From positions 1,617,491-1,681,490 of the forward strand of contig NC_083564.1 of NCBI RefSeq assembly GCF_019925205.1: a stretch of DNA of 64,000 nt. The letters run 5' to 3'. Shown here one piece after another: positions 40,031-50,639 of the stretch. The stretch comes from Metopolophium dirhodum. Its lineage: Eukaryota > Arthropoda > Insecta > Hemiptera > Aphididae. The notes under the pieces are model-generated. The model saw only the letters and a program-made list of their open reading frames with translations. It was not told the origin of the DNA and did no database searches. Positions within the stretch are counted from its first letter, which is position 1; every line of letters begins with the position of its first letter. Both the position numbers and the translations under genes were made by a program.

Positions 40031-40475
40031 ATGGGAGTGAGCATATTTGGTATAACATCCTATATAAAAGTCAACAGAAGAGAAGTAACAATAATATAAT
40101 TGATTCTTATGGTAAATATTATAATTTATTAATACAATAAAAGATAACACATGAAAACATAACAAATATTTGTTAATTATTAGGTACACATTGTAGTATT
40201 TGTTACAAAAATGAAAATTGGCTTATTATTTGTTAAAAAGCACTAAAAACTAGTAAAAACTGGGGGTGAGCATGTTTGGTATAACATCCTATATAAAAGT
40301 CAACAGAAGAGAAGTAACAATAATATAATTGATTCTTATGGTAAATATTATAATTTATTAATACCATAAAAGATAACACATGAAAAAATAACAAATATTT
40401 GTTATTTATTAGGTACATTTTGTAGTATTTGTTACAAAAATGAAAATTGGCCTGTTATAATTATTTGTGTTAAAA
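40031..40475. repeat. 229-bp tandem duplication
   Basis: Two near-identical copies (from 40031 and 40260) containing CATCCTATATAAAAGTCAAC. The high identity points to a recent duplication. Short antisense frames inside are not called. Confidence 0.75.
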
Positions 40476-40547
40476 AGCACTAAAAACAATTATTTACTTT
40501 AGCCAGTTTAATCAATGAGTCATTAGCTTTTGTCATCAACTTATTGA

Positions 40548-42050
40548 TTATTGATCATCATCATCATCAGACCACCATATCAGTGAATCATTCATTTTAG
40601 TATTCATAGGTTCTATATTGCTTATTGATTTTAAATGTATTTCAGGTGTTTCTAATACCGTAAGGGTTAAAGTTGACTTGTTATCTTGTTGACAACCTGT
40701 GTTTTTCTTGAATTTGGACATTCTTGTTACAACAAAATCCTTACACTGTTTTATTTCTGGCACAGTGAAATTATTATCATCAGAACTCGGTGATTGCAAA
40801 GAAGAGTTGCTCTTATTCATCAAAGAACTATTAGAAGAGTAAACTTTTTGTTTTATTATTGGAGTAATACAATTATTTTGTGATTTTGTAATGTTTATTT
40901 CTGAGTCATTGCTAAAGCAAATATTTTCAGAGTAGTTAGAGGTAGAGGAAAATTCATTGGCAGAATTATATGACGAATTTGTATTTGAATCATCAATACA
41001 ATTTAAGTCAAAGGAACTTGAAACTAGACTACTATCTAAAAATACCATTTTACTTGGTTCCCTTGGTATAAAAAATATTTTTCTAAAGAAATAAAAACAA
41101 AAATTAGAATTCATAAATTATATAAAATTAAAATTTTAACTTACTAAATATTTTATTTCTATTGGATTGAAATTTGAATATTGATGCTTTTTGTATAGTG
41201 GTATGTCTAAATAAAGTATGTATTTAATTTATTTAGTATGTATGTTAAAGTATGTTAATTAGTTAACATTTTACAAGTGTAAAACTATTATTAAATTACC
41301 TTCAAAAATTTTTTTTGTGCACACATTTTTTAATAACTTTTTTAATGATACATTTTTCTCTTTAATGTATACTTTTAATTCGCCAGAGTAAACATTATTT
41401 TCAACAGATTGAGGGGTAAAACTGAAACTTAATTCACCATACTGATTTTTCTTTATCAAGATTGTAATTGCAGTTATTAAATCATCATTATCCAAACAAA
41501 GATTTATATCAATAGTGTAAGTTGGCAGTATAAGCTGCAACAATTTGGGCGGACATGTTCTCAATTCAAATATGGTGTCGTTGGCAGTAAATCTCTAAAT
41601 ACCAAAGCATATAAAATCTATAACACAATAAATATTTACTGACAAAATATACAATACCTGATAGTCGATTAAATAAACTTCAGGACGCAAATTATTAGAA
41701 TTATGACAATTTGATATGATACCACGCTTCCAAACCCTGGAGTTTTTGTCATCTTGAACAACTACAACCTGCAAATAAAAAATATATAATACTAAATGTT
41801 ACATTTCAAATATATACGTTTATTAGCAGTAGATATGTATTACATAACTACTAACCTTTCCAAATTCAATAATAGGATAATCGAATTGTTGAAACCACTC
41901 GATACAATCGTCAAAGAGTGAAAGTTGTTCATAATAGTGATGAAAGTATCCCGTTGAACTACTATTAAATCGTTCAACAGCGACAAATAAGCCACGTTCT
42001 TTGTCAATTTGGCTAATTATATTTATATTGTATGTTGTGTTCAACTCCAT
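40548..42050 (-). CDS. Tudor-domain protein
   Basis: Exons read: 42050-41856, 41768-41658, 41594-41300, 41206-41145, 41082-40548. Exons 1-3 form an extended Tudor domain: FDDCIEWFQQFDYPIIEFGK, then VVVQDDKNSRVWKRGIISN, then EVYLIDYQRFTANDTIFELR. The basic/aromatic pattern and 'D..N..' core are typical of animal germline Tudor proteins that bind methyl-arginine on Piwi proteins. The last exon is Ser/Asn-rich and ends in a strongly acidic tail (WWSDDDDDQ). Total about 400 residues. Exons 1-3 and 4 join in phase, but exon 4 to exon 5 needs one more base to keep the frame, so the splice there is unsolved or a frameshift exists. A TDRD12/Yb-like relation is a guess; no helicase domain is seen. A 5' UTR intron is likely (GTAAGT near 42177). 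Confidence 0.7.
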
Positions 42051-42686
42051 TTTATGTTAATAAGTTGTAGGTACTCTAAAAATTAATAATAATAATAAAT
42101 TATGAAGTTTTAAAATCTCAATTAAAAGTAAAGTAAAATTAATTCATTTTATTTTTGTATGTTCAGTCACTTACAATATCAAATTACGATGATGACCTTA
42201 ATTCTAAGTCTAAGATCTCAAGTGAGATAATTCCAAGATCTAAGCATGTTCTCACTTTGAAGTTCTGTTCATCACAAGTTCCTTCAGTCTTCAGTAGTTG
42301 ACGGTTGGCTGTTTGTCAATGGTCACAGACAAATTCCAAAACACATGAAACTATATTCCATAGATGATGGACACCAGTGAACAGTTCAACAGTATAATAC
42401 TAAAATGGGCATTGAATGCTTGAACTTCTGGTCACTAACTTATTTTGTAGTTTGGTGATTATAGATAATGCAAAGATAAAGGCAAGGTGGACATTGTTCT
42501 GCGATATAATAATATATCCACCACAGTAATTCAGTTGTCCACGATAGGGATATATTACATATTTTCACATATTATCTTAATTTGTTATTTCCATTTGAAC
42601 AAACTATAAACTCGTATAATGGTTTCCTTTCTCTCAAGTTCAATGTTATGGTTACAGATATATAATATAACACACTAGATTGATAA

Positions 42687-42762
42687 CTATAGCCCACGGT
42701 CTTAGAAGATCTTCTAAGACCGTGCTATAGCCCATAGAGTAATATTACTCTATGCTATAGCC
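42687..42762. repeat. Two perfect palindromes between three copies of CTATAGCC (footprints A and B)
   Basis: CTATAGCC occurs at 42687-42694, 42725-42732 and 42755-42762. Between the first two lies a perfect 30-bp palindrome (half: CACGGTCTTAGAAGA, 42695-42724). Between the last two lies a perfect 22-bp palindrome (half: CATAGAGTAAT, 42733-42754). Both start CA and end TG. Confidence 0.85.
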
Positions 42763-42763
42763 T

Positions 42764-42960
42764 AAGCAACAAGCATGAAGATTAGAGATAAGGAGACCAA
42801 ACTCCGTATACAAAACATGGCCCGGCAACGAACAAAGTTATTATATCTATATCTTAGTCCGTGGGCTCGGCAAAAGTCGCAAGGTGGTTATTCGGCCACC
42901 AGGAGCGCGTCGTTCGATAGCAGTGCTACGTTTTACCACACATTATACGTAGGTACTTTA
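42764..42960 (+). repeat. Backbone repeat, copy 1
   Basis: Shares AAGATTAGAGATAAGGAGAC and GGAGCGCGTCGTTCGATAGC with the inverse of 63445-63640. The 63-codon frame here (42775-42966) is not supported as a gene, since the other copy does not keep it. Inside, GGCCCGGC (42819-42826) and GGCTCGGC (42864-42871) flank a decayed 37-bp hairpin. Confidence 0.7.
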
Positions 42961-43319
42961 CCATAAAAGTACGTTCTTTTTGATTTTTTTGAATTCAATT
43001 TAAATTATAATTTATTATTCATTACCGGGTCATGTTAAAGTATACCTAAATATACAATTAAAGTTCAAAAGGTGTTTGCTTTAAAAAAAGTTTAAAATTC
43101 AAAATATTTTATAATGACTACGAGTCTTAACGAGTAACGAATAATGATAAATGAATACGTTATTTAATAACAAAATTAATACCTACCCATTACTATTTAT
43201 TTTTATATAAAATATAGTATAATATACAATTATGTAAATTAGTAAAACGATAATCACATGTTATTTGCTGATGTCATAATCCCTTTGCATGCTATTAAAT
43301 AATGTATATATTTCAATTA

Positions 43320-43786
43320 AATAAAATAGCACTCAAATAAAATTGCAATACCATTAAAAAAAAAAAATGATTTAAATCTATTTTATCTATATTTATAAAC
43401 CTTTCATTTTTCAAGAGGAGGTTTATTATCTTAATTGTATGCTCTGTTAAATAAAACGGAAAGTTTGGAAATATAGACGGAACTGCCCCTGCTTTTATTA
43501 TGGGTATGATTAAAATTAATTGTATTGACTGTTCCAACATTTAAGATAGTCTCGTCAAAAAGTAGAATATCATTCTCTTCGAAATGCAATTCACACACAA
43601 CACCTTTCTATGAGCATTTTATCTTTTCTAGGTATAGCTCTATGCCATCTAGTTGAAGCTCTGTATTCTAAATAACATATGCAACAAATAATTAAATAGG
43701 AAAATGAAATAAACTTTTGTTTTTTGTTGTTTGACATCTAGAGCATAACCAGTATTACACCCTGGTACAAAACAACACTTAATCAT
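43320..43786 (-). pseudogene. THAP-domain fragment, broken
   Basis: THAP is a C2CH zinc-coordinating DNA-binding domain shared by P-element transposases and genes derived from them. From 43786: MIKCCFVPGCNTGYALD (first two Cys), a likely small intron, then ASTRWHRAIPRKDKMLIERC, then in another frame VCELHFEENDILLFDE (C-x2-H pair), then, again shifted, KAGAVPSIFPNFPFYLTE, the usual tail of THAP domains. At least two frameshifts. No catalytic transposase domain follows. It may be a decayed P-like transposon or a fragment of a THAP gene. Confidence 0.75.
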
Positions 43787-44914
43787 TTGTAATATGTAGG
43801 TGCAAAAATACAAAATACAAATTATTGTCAATGTGTTCAATAGCTAATTATCATAATATATATTTGATTTTTACTATTGAAACAATTTTAGACGAGATCC
43901 CCCAACTCCTGTATATATGTTTTGGATCTGATACAGATCATTAAGTATTTGTAAGGAATAATAAATCAAGTTTAATTCGGAAAACGTACATATTCCTATA
44001 TTTATAACTTATAAGAATGGTGGATTCTATTTGTGACCATTTACTCAGCCAGATCAATGGCATTTCTTAAATTAAAAGATTACAAAATATTAAATAATAT
44101 ATTGTTATTATAAAATGTATTATACTCACGTAAGCAGTTCAATTTTCTACATAATATTATATTATAATATACCTGTATCATCTAATCACGATAAATTGTT
44201 GACATTGATCAGAAACGGGTCCGATTTCCTCAACCGATGTCTGATTAATGATTATTAACAAATATACTTTGTGATGTAAAAAAAAATACACTGTCTATTG
44301 TTAATCTGCATGTGTCATACAGCTGGAGTAAATAATGATGTCGATTAAAAGTACATACATTTTCCATATATTTATGGGCTGTTGTATTATATTATAAAGT
44401 TTAAACGTAATAAAACATGTCACCAGTGGGCAGTGGTAATCCTTTATGAATAGGTATTTTATTTATTTTTATTATGGCGCTCATCTTATGACAATTACGT
44501 ATTTATGTTATAGTATTTAATAAAACACAGGAAGAATATAATATTTGATATTGAATTAAAATATAGTAACTATCACACATGACTTTATATTATATTTAGA
44601 TTTCAGAGTACTTATCTACCCGTTTAATCCGAGAAAACCGTACACAATATGCATAATACACAATATGCATAATATTTTAGAACTGCAGATTTTTGGTCTA
44701 CAGTGCTTTTTTCAATCAAAACTATTTATGTGGCGTACCTAATTTTAGTTATGGTTGTGGGGGTGGATTAAAACATTTACCCCTCCCCTCCACACACACA
44801 CCAAAAAAATAGTAGTTTATATCATAAAAACCTCTCTTTTTTTCCCTACTTTTTCGAGTAAATTTGTGGAATAATCTGCGTAGACGTAAAATACTCAAAA
44901 TTGCAAACTTCAAA

Positions 44915-44948
44915 AGGTTAGGTTAACCTAACCTAACCTAACCTAACC
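44915..44948. repeat. Interstitial telomere-like (TTAGG)n tract, head to head
   Basis: AGGTTAGGTT followed directly by five AACCT units. The unit equals the ancestral insect telomere repeat TTAGG; the orientation flips at 44924. Confidence 0.8.
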
Positions 44949-45134
44949 AAACCTTGAAACTAAACCCGACCGTCAAATTCTGATTGCACCATTGTACTTA
45001 ACACGTTGAAATATAAAGATTTGAATGATTTACGTATGCGTAAAATACGCTACCGAACTTCAAAATGTTATAACCTAAGTTAGATCTACAAATTCTAATT
45101 GCGCCATTGTGCTTGTGCTTAACTCGTTTAAATA

Positions 45135-45448
45135 CATCTATGTGTTTCCGAAAAAAATTCCCAAAAATCGAGCTAAGCTGCATTATTTCAATATATTTGT
45201 GCAATATTGCAATAGTGATAATTGTTTATTACAAAGCATGGTTATATACTATAACCGTGTTACGAAGTAATATTATCTTATTTACAGCTACCATCTATGT
45301 GTTTCCGAAAAAAATTCCCAAAAATCGAGCTAAGCTGCATTATTTCAATATATTTGTGCAATATTGCAATAGTGATTAGTGTTTATTACAAAGCATGGTT
45401 ATATACTATAACCGTGTTACGAAGTAATATTATCTTATTTACAGCTAT
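45135..45448. repeat. 157-bp tandem duplication
   Basis: Two near-identical units starting CATCTATGTGTTTCCG at 45135 and 45292. The small frames across it are by-products of the repeat. Confidence 0.8.
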
Positions 45449-47179
45449 CATATGGGATTTGGGTTTGTATTCTATAAAATATTTAATGTACTATATTAGT
45501 ACATTAGTACCTATAAATAATAATATTTATATAATTAAATAAGTAAATAAATATGTTTCGTCAGTTTAAAAAATAAGTCATGGTGGGGAGGGATTTGGGT
45601 GTCGTTATAATGTTATTTATACCACAATGAAACTTTACTGGGTGAAGTGTATTTATTCATTCATTACGTTACTAGTTTTTCGTATGAATTGTTCATAACT
45701 CAAACTAGATTAGTCTATTATTAATATATACTTAGGCTACCTAATATAGCTTCAGAAAATTTATTTTGAATCAATAAGTTTCAAAAATGAAGTATTTAAA
45801 AATTTTAAATTTGCATTTGGTGCTTAAATTACGAAAAATGCAACTTAAGTCAAACTTTTTTTGCTTAATAAGAACTTTTACGTCTAAAATGTAATATGTA
45901 TAAGACTGGTTTTTAAAGATATCTAACGAATAAGAAAGTATTTTTTTTAAATGAATAGTTCAAGTTTGATTTTGATTATATACGAGTGAAGAAAAATAAC
46001 ATTTTTGGACATATCAAGCAATAATCACAGCAGTTTTTCAAATTTCAAAATGTCCAAGGCTTTAGCATCTTATATATTATATTGAACGTAGTAAAGTTAC
46101 TTATAAGTTACAGTCGAAATTCAGGTTTACGAACCATTTGATTGTTGCTTGCCATATTTTAACATGTATCAGAAAGATTTTTTATATAAGTCACGTATAG
46201 ATATTATATAGCCATAAATAACATAACTCTCAACGTTTTTAGAAGTGGCTCATTTTAATTTATCGTATTTAACATAAATGTTAATAAAAATATAGAATTT
46301 ACTGTTAATCATTAATCATGGAGTTACCTGTTGTAATATTATGTTATTGCATATTTGGAGAGTATTTTAATTGCATAACTACGACACAAGCACAACGCTA
46401 TAACGTGATGTCGTTCAACTATTGTTTGAGCTCAGTCACGCAAGCCCCTTCATATATAATCTACATATCACTTAAATCGTTTTCATATAGTATTAAATGT
46501 TTTATTTTTAAAAAAAGAACAAGATAATTTTAATAAACAATAATATACAATTTACAATTTTTATTTTCGGCTTGGGAGAAAGAATAATATGAATAATACA
46601 CGTCTTAAAAACTGATAGGTTTAGATATGAATTATGAATATGTTATAAACGTGTCACAAGGAAAAATAAAACGCAATGGAATGATTTCAAGCACTATTGT
46701 CTATTATAATTCATTTGTTTACGAAACGATTACCTTACACATTACAAATTATAAATAGTTAATATAAAATATAAATCATATCATGACAATAGTGCAGCTT
46801 ACATTTGGCCAAATAGAATGGTAATTATTGTAGTATGTAAATATGACGTATACTCTAATGAACTATGCATTCTCCAAAGAAAATGTCGAGGTCTAAAATG
46901 TACAAGCTATTGCCGAAACGATAGGGTTTTATAATATTATTAAGTCTCGGAGACCCCTAGAGGAGATAAAATGGGGGATTTCCAAACAACTGTAAATTTC
47001 CAATGCAAATATGTAATTTGTCACTAGTTTTTTTTAATGCTTTGTTATTAAGTACCTACTTATACTTAAGTCTATTATTATGAGTTATAAGTTATAACTA
47101 TATACTAAGTATCTAAATATACAATTTTACCTATAAAAAAAATTATTTCTATCTTTTATAGACTAATAAATATACACAT

Positions 47180-47427
47180 GGGGGACGGAGTGGCCGAGCG
47201 GACTAAGGCATCGGTTGTGACGCGCACCGACGCCGGTTCAAAACCTCGGCTGTGCGCGGCATTTTTCTTCGGGCAAGTCACAGTGTCTGGAGAGAAGTGC
47301 AGCCATCCCCCACCCGGGCATGCCAAACTGTGTAAATGTGTTTAAACCTACAGTAGGTACTCTCCCACACAGTTAAAAACCACCCCCAATGGCCTAAGTT
47401 GCCGCAAGTTAATTAAAAAAAAAAAAT
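47180..47427 (+). mobile_element. tRNA-derived SINE, copy 1
   Basis: Starts GGGGGACGGAGTGGCCGAGC, the 5' half of a class II (Leu/Ser-type) tRNA with an A box, then a degenerate B box (CGGTTCAAAACC), an unrelated body (GGGCAAGTCACAGTGTCTGG), and a poly(A) end at about 47415-47427. TATACACAT is present on both sides (47171-47179 and 47428-47436), a 9-bp target duplication. It is not a working tRNA gene: the acceptor stem does not close. Confidence 0.87.
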
Positions 47428-48307
47428 TATACACATACAATTATATACATATTTAGATTGTTCAATAAAATTCTTTATTTGAACTATAATAATATAGGTA
47501 TGAAAAATAATATGAACATTAAGAAAAAAGTTATTCTTAAAAATAAACGTAAACATTAATCCTATATAATAATACATATTATAAAGTTATATATTTATTT
47601 GTTCATAGCTTAACAACCGCAAAGGGTAGAATACAGTGAATATTATTATACATTAACATACAAAACATATATATAAATATTTACAGTTGTTATTTAGCTA
47701 AATTTTCAGTTTGGAAATTGAATCATAATTAAATTCAAAATATTTGATACTACTGACCAAAATTCTAGGTTCAATCTCACTGATGCACTATAGTGCCGGA
47801 CAATAGATAGCGTGTGTCTTTGAAATCAGAACATGTTATTTTTATGAAGCCAAGTACTTTTAAGGAAATTTCTGTAGATTGAGTTTATATGATCGTTAAA
47901 GTAAATATCATTGAGTATATATTGTGCTATTTATACATTATACTCGATGCTAATAGGAAATAAATAAGGACATAAGGTACATATAATAATTGAAATAATA
48001 GTTAATAATAGATATGAATTGGAAATTGAAGCATCAATATTAAATTAAAAATGTAAATAGGAAGATATAAAGGTAGTCCTAAAATAATTGAGCAACATTT
48101 TAATCTGCATTACTATTATATATTTATATTAATGAAGTTTTAGAATACAAATTTTATAAGAATTAAAAATAAATTTATAATCAATGATTAAAAGTTGAAA
48201 TTCAGCTGTGATAGAAAAAATAATTGGATGCAGAAATATTTATCTTTAGTCATTTAATAGGCAATAAGGAAATTATATGATATAAATTATTGTAGTAGCC
48301 AGTAGGA

Positions 48308-49207
48308 CTTTTTTTTTTTCCTGTTTTAACCGACGACACCGCGGGATCTGCTTTCGCATTGCTTCCGCGGCGCCGCCATCGTTTATTGACGGTATCAAAT
48401 ATTAATACATACGTGGGGGGCAGACGGGACAGCTCCCCGACTCACCCCGTTCAAGCATTTTCAAAATTTTACATTAACAATGGTAAACTGTATTTTAATG
48501 TATTTTAAGTTTTACTGGACCTCTTCCTGACCTTCTCGGGCCGACCGGAGTTTGCCGCCCTTGAATTCGCGTACCTGCCTCCGGTTAGCGAGCCGACCGG
48601 AGTCCGCCGCTCTGGATGTCTCGTTCTCACAACCGTTGTGCCCTTCGCAAGGCCTCTTCTTCGCGTTCATCTTCTTCTTTGGTCGACAGAATCGTCTCGA
48701 CCATGCGGATGAACTCCAGGCGATTAGTTTCGAACTAGTTTCGACCTGCGTCAGTCAGAAAGTCAGGGTTAGCGGTGGCTTTGTTAACCAGCGCCCAACG
48801 TCAGGGAGGAGCCGGTATGTCCATCTGCCTTTATCAGACCGTTCCCACCGAGCTTGCCAAGCTGCAATGCTGTTTTTCTCTCTTGTTTTTTTTAACGGTG
48901 CTCGGGGTGACGTGAGTCTGGTCGTCCAGGCGAACCCGAACTCTAGCCCTTTCTGTTGCTAGCGGGTCTGCAGGTAGCATTGAAGCCAATACTGACAAGG
49001 CGTCGGCCGAGACTGTCCTGTAGGCACGTATTATGCGGAGTGCAACGGTCCTCTGCGCTCTTGCCAGTTCTGCGCCATTCTTAGCCGTTTTTGTTCCACG
49101 AATGGCCCAGGTCAGCGAGGCGTACAGCATCTTGCTGTTGGCCACAGTGCCAAGAAGCGCTCTTTTGCTTTGCGACGGTCCGCCGAGGTTGGGCATCAGT
49201 CTGGCTA
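48308..49207 (-). mobile_element. 5'-truncated R1-like LINE
   Basis: GC-rich island between 11-bp direct repeats AGCCAGTAGGA (48297-48307 and 49208-49218). On the minus strand it encodes the C-terminal end of a reverse-transcriptase ORF: TVANSKMLYASLTWA, ALRIIRAYRTVSADALSVLA, then after a frameshift GRWTYRLLPDVGRWL. These motifs are typical of R1-clade elements. A short A-run (T-run on plus) marks the 3' end at 48308. Only about 900 bp of the element were inserted. Confidence 0.87.
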
Positions 49208-49284
49208 AGCCAGTAGGAACCTAGAATATACAAATAATACCTAACCTTAAATGCACAACCATTGGGTAAGACTATGTAAGATTG

Positions 49285-49550
49285 ATTCCATGGCTTAAAT
49301 ATACAAGGATATTGTATAGTACCCCCACTATATCATTTTATCACGTTAAGGAATTAAAATGGCAGCGTAAGGGGACGACCTATACTGGCTATACTATGAT
49401 ATTATATACCATGATAGAAGTAATCTTCTATCATGTTATATACAATATACTATGATATGGACCGTACCCTTACGCTGCCATTTTATTTTTGTTTGATAAC
49501 AATATGGGCTATGTGCAATAACCTTGTATATTTAAACCATGATTCATTAA
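49285..49550. repeat. Fold-back MITE carrying a central palindromic insert (footprint C)
   Basis: Outer inverted arms CATGGCTTAAATATACAAGG / CCTTGTATATTTAAACCATG, inner arms AAAATGGCAGCGTAAGGG / CCCTTACGCTGCCATTTT. At its centre the direct repeats TTATATAC (49402-49409 and 49436-49443) flank a 26-bp hairpin, CATGATAGAAG-taat-CTTCTATCATG. Confidence 0.8.
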
Positions 49551-49772
49551 AATTTAAAAGTACCTACCTATCTAGATCAACTACTAACTCTATAGAAGGA
49601 AATCTAAATACTATACACACTAGTTGAAACATGATTGCTACATAGCTATATTTTGTGAGATTTAAAGTTTATTAAAAATTAAAAAATACGTCCTGTTTAC
49701 TGTTTAGGAACAATCCGCGGTTTACGTGTAAAAACTGTCCAAAACATAATACCGAATACCTACATGATGCAC

Positions 49773-49809
<37 letters not shown>
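49773..49809. repeat. (AAT)n microsatellite
   Basis: About twelve AAT units in a row. Confidence 0.95.
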
Positions 49810-50414
49810 TATCCACTTACAATAACCGTATTAAATATTTAACATAAGATACAACAAATTAAAAAGTAACATTTTAAATTATAAATTTGGATTTGGATTT
49901 TTTAACGTTTATAGATTAAGATTCCATTATAGTTGTATTTATATTTTTTTTATGTAGAACAGACCTTTGGTTTATGTATTGATTATAAGCACTTAAAGTT
50001 GTAAAGGCTTGATAAGAAATGGCCAATCAATGTTCCCTAACAGCAATGAATTTATATTAAAATACAATTTTTTGGGCATTCTTTAAAAATACTGAAAAAA
50101 CCCGAAAGTCTGTTATAACCCGAATGGGGTTTTCGTCTGACATGTCATTTAAAGGATAAGTATTTTGAAAAGATCATATAACTTATTATACTCTAAGTTG
50201 ATATTTTAAATTATTCCATAGGCACCATCTTTGGAGTGTTCACGAAGTGAAAAAATAAGGAAAATTTTTAAATGTTATAAATATAAATCAAATTTAGACT
50301 ATAACTTATAAGGCATTGATTAATTATTTCTTAATATATAATAATCAACTACCTATTTCTTAATGGTAATAGTCTTTTGTTTAGTTCATAAGACTTTGAT
50401 ATATAATTTTGAAA

Positions 50415-50627
50415 CTAATGGAAGAGGATATAGTACACAAAAAAAACAAGTAATATAACTACAACGGTGATTATATCTAACAACAAGTATTGGTACCAAG
50501 TTAGTTTAAGAGCTTTAGAGTTTAAATGGTAAGCTCCATTATGGCGTAGTACGTACTCGAACCAATAGTTGACCATTTCTGGTGGTCCTTGAAGCGTTTC
50601 GAAACGATTTTTGCACGGAGAAAGTAC
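50415..50627 (-). pseudogene. Orphan last exon of a UDP-glycosyltransferase
   Basis: UGTs move sugar from UDP-sugars onto small lipophilic compounds in the ER, including plant toxins in insects. This exon has a good acceptor (TTTATATAG at 50628) and a phase-0 open frame of 70 codons to a stop. It reads VLSPCKNRFETLQGPPEMVN, YWFEYVLRHNGAYHLNSKAL, KLTWYQYLLLD, then a ~17-residue hydrophobic membrane anchor (IITVVVILLVFFVYYIL) and a short tail. This matches the C-terminal part of insect UGTs (YWIEYVIRHKGA...WYQYYLLD). I find no sugar-binding signature exon upstream (50.7-53.4 kb) on this strand. The frame is clean, so it could be the end of a gene with a very long intron or a recent partial duplicate. 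Confidence 0.75.
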
Positions 50628-50639
50628 CTATATAAAGTA

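Larger units (their letters stand above)
43841..47170. other. Gene-free stretch
   Basis: 3.3 kb of AT-rich DNA. It holds the telomere-like tract and the 157-bp tandem repeat listed separately. No other frame, RNA gene or mobile protein is recognisable. Confidence 0.55.

Noticed and set aside
42687..42762. A miniature CRISPR-like array (repeat-spacer-repeat)
   Set aside because: Eukaryotic context, 8-bp repeats only, and palindromic 'spacers'; target duplications around footprints explain it better.
42775..42966. 63-codon frame
   Set aside because: Falls in a backbone repeat whose inverse copy does not keep the frame.
47180..47260. A functional tRNA gene
   Set aside because: A box is present, but the B box is degenerate, the stems do not pair, and the element has a SINE body, poly(A) and a target duplication.
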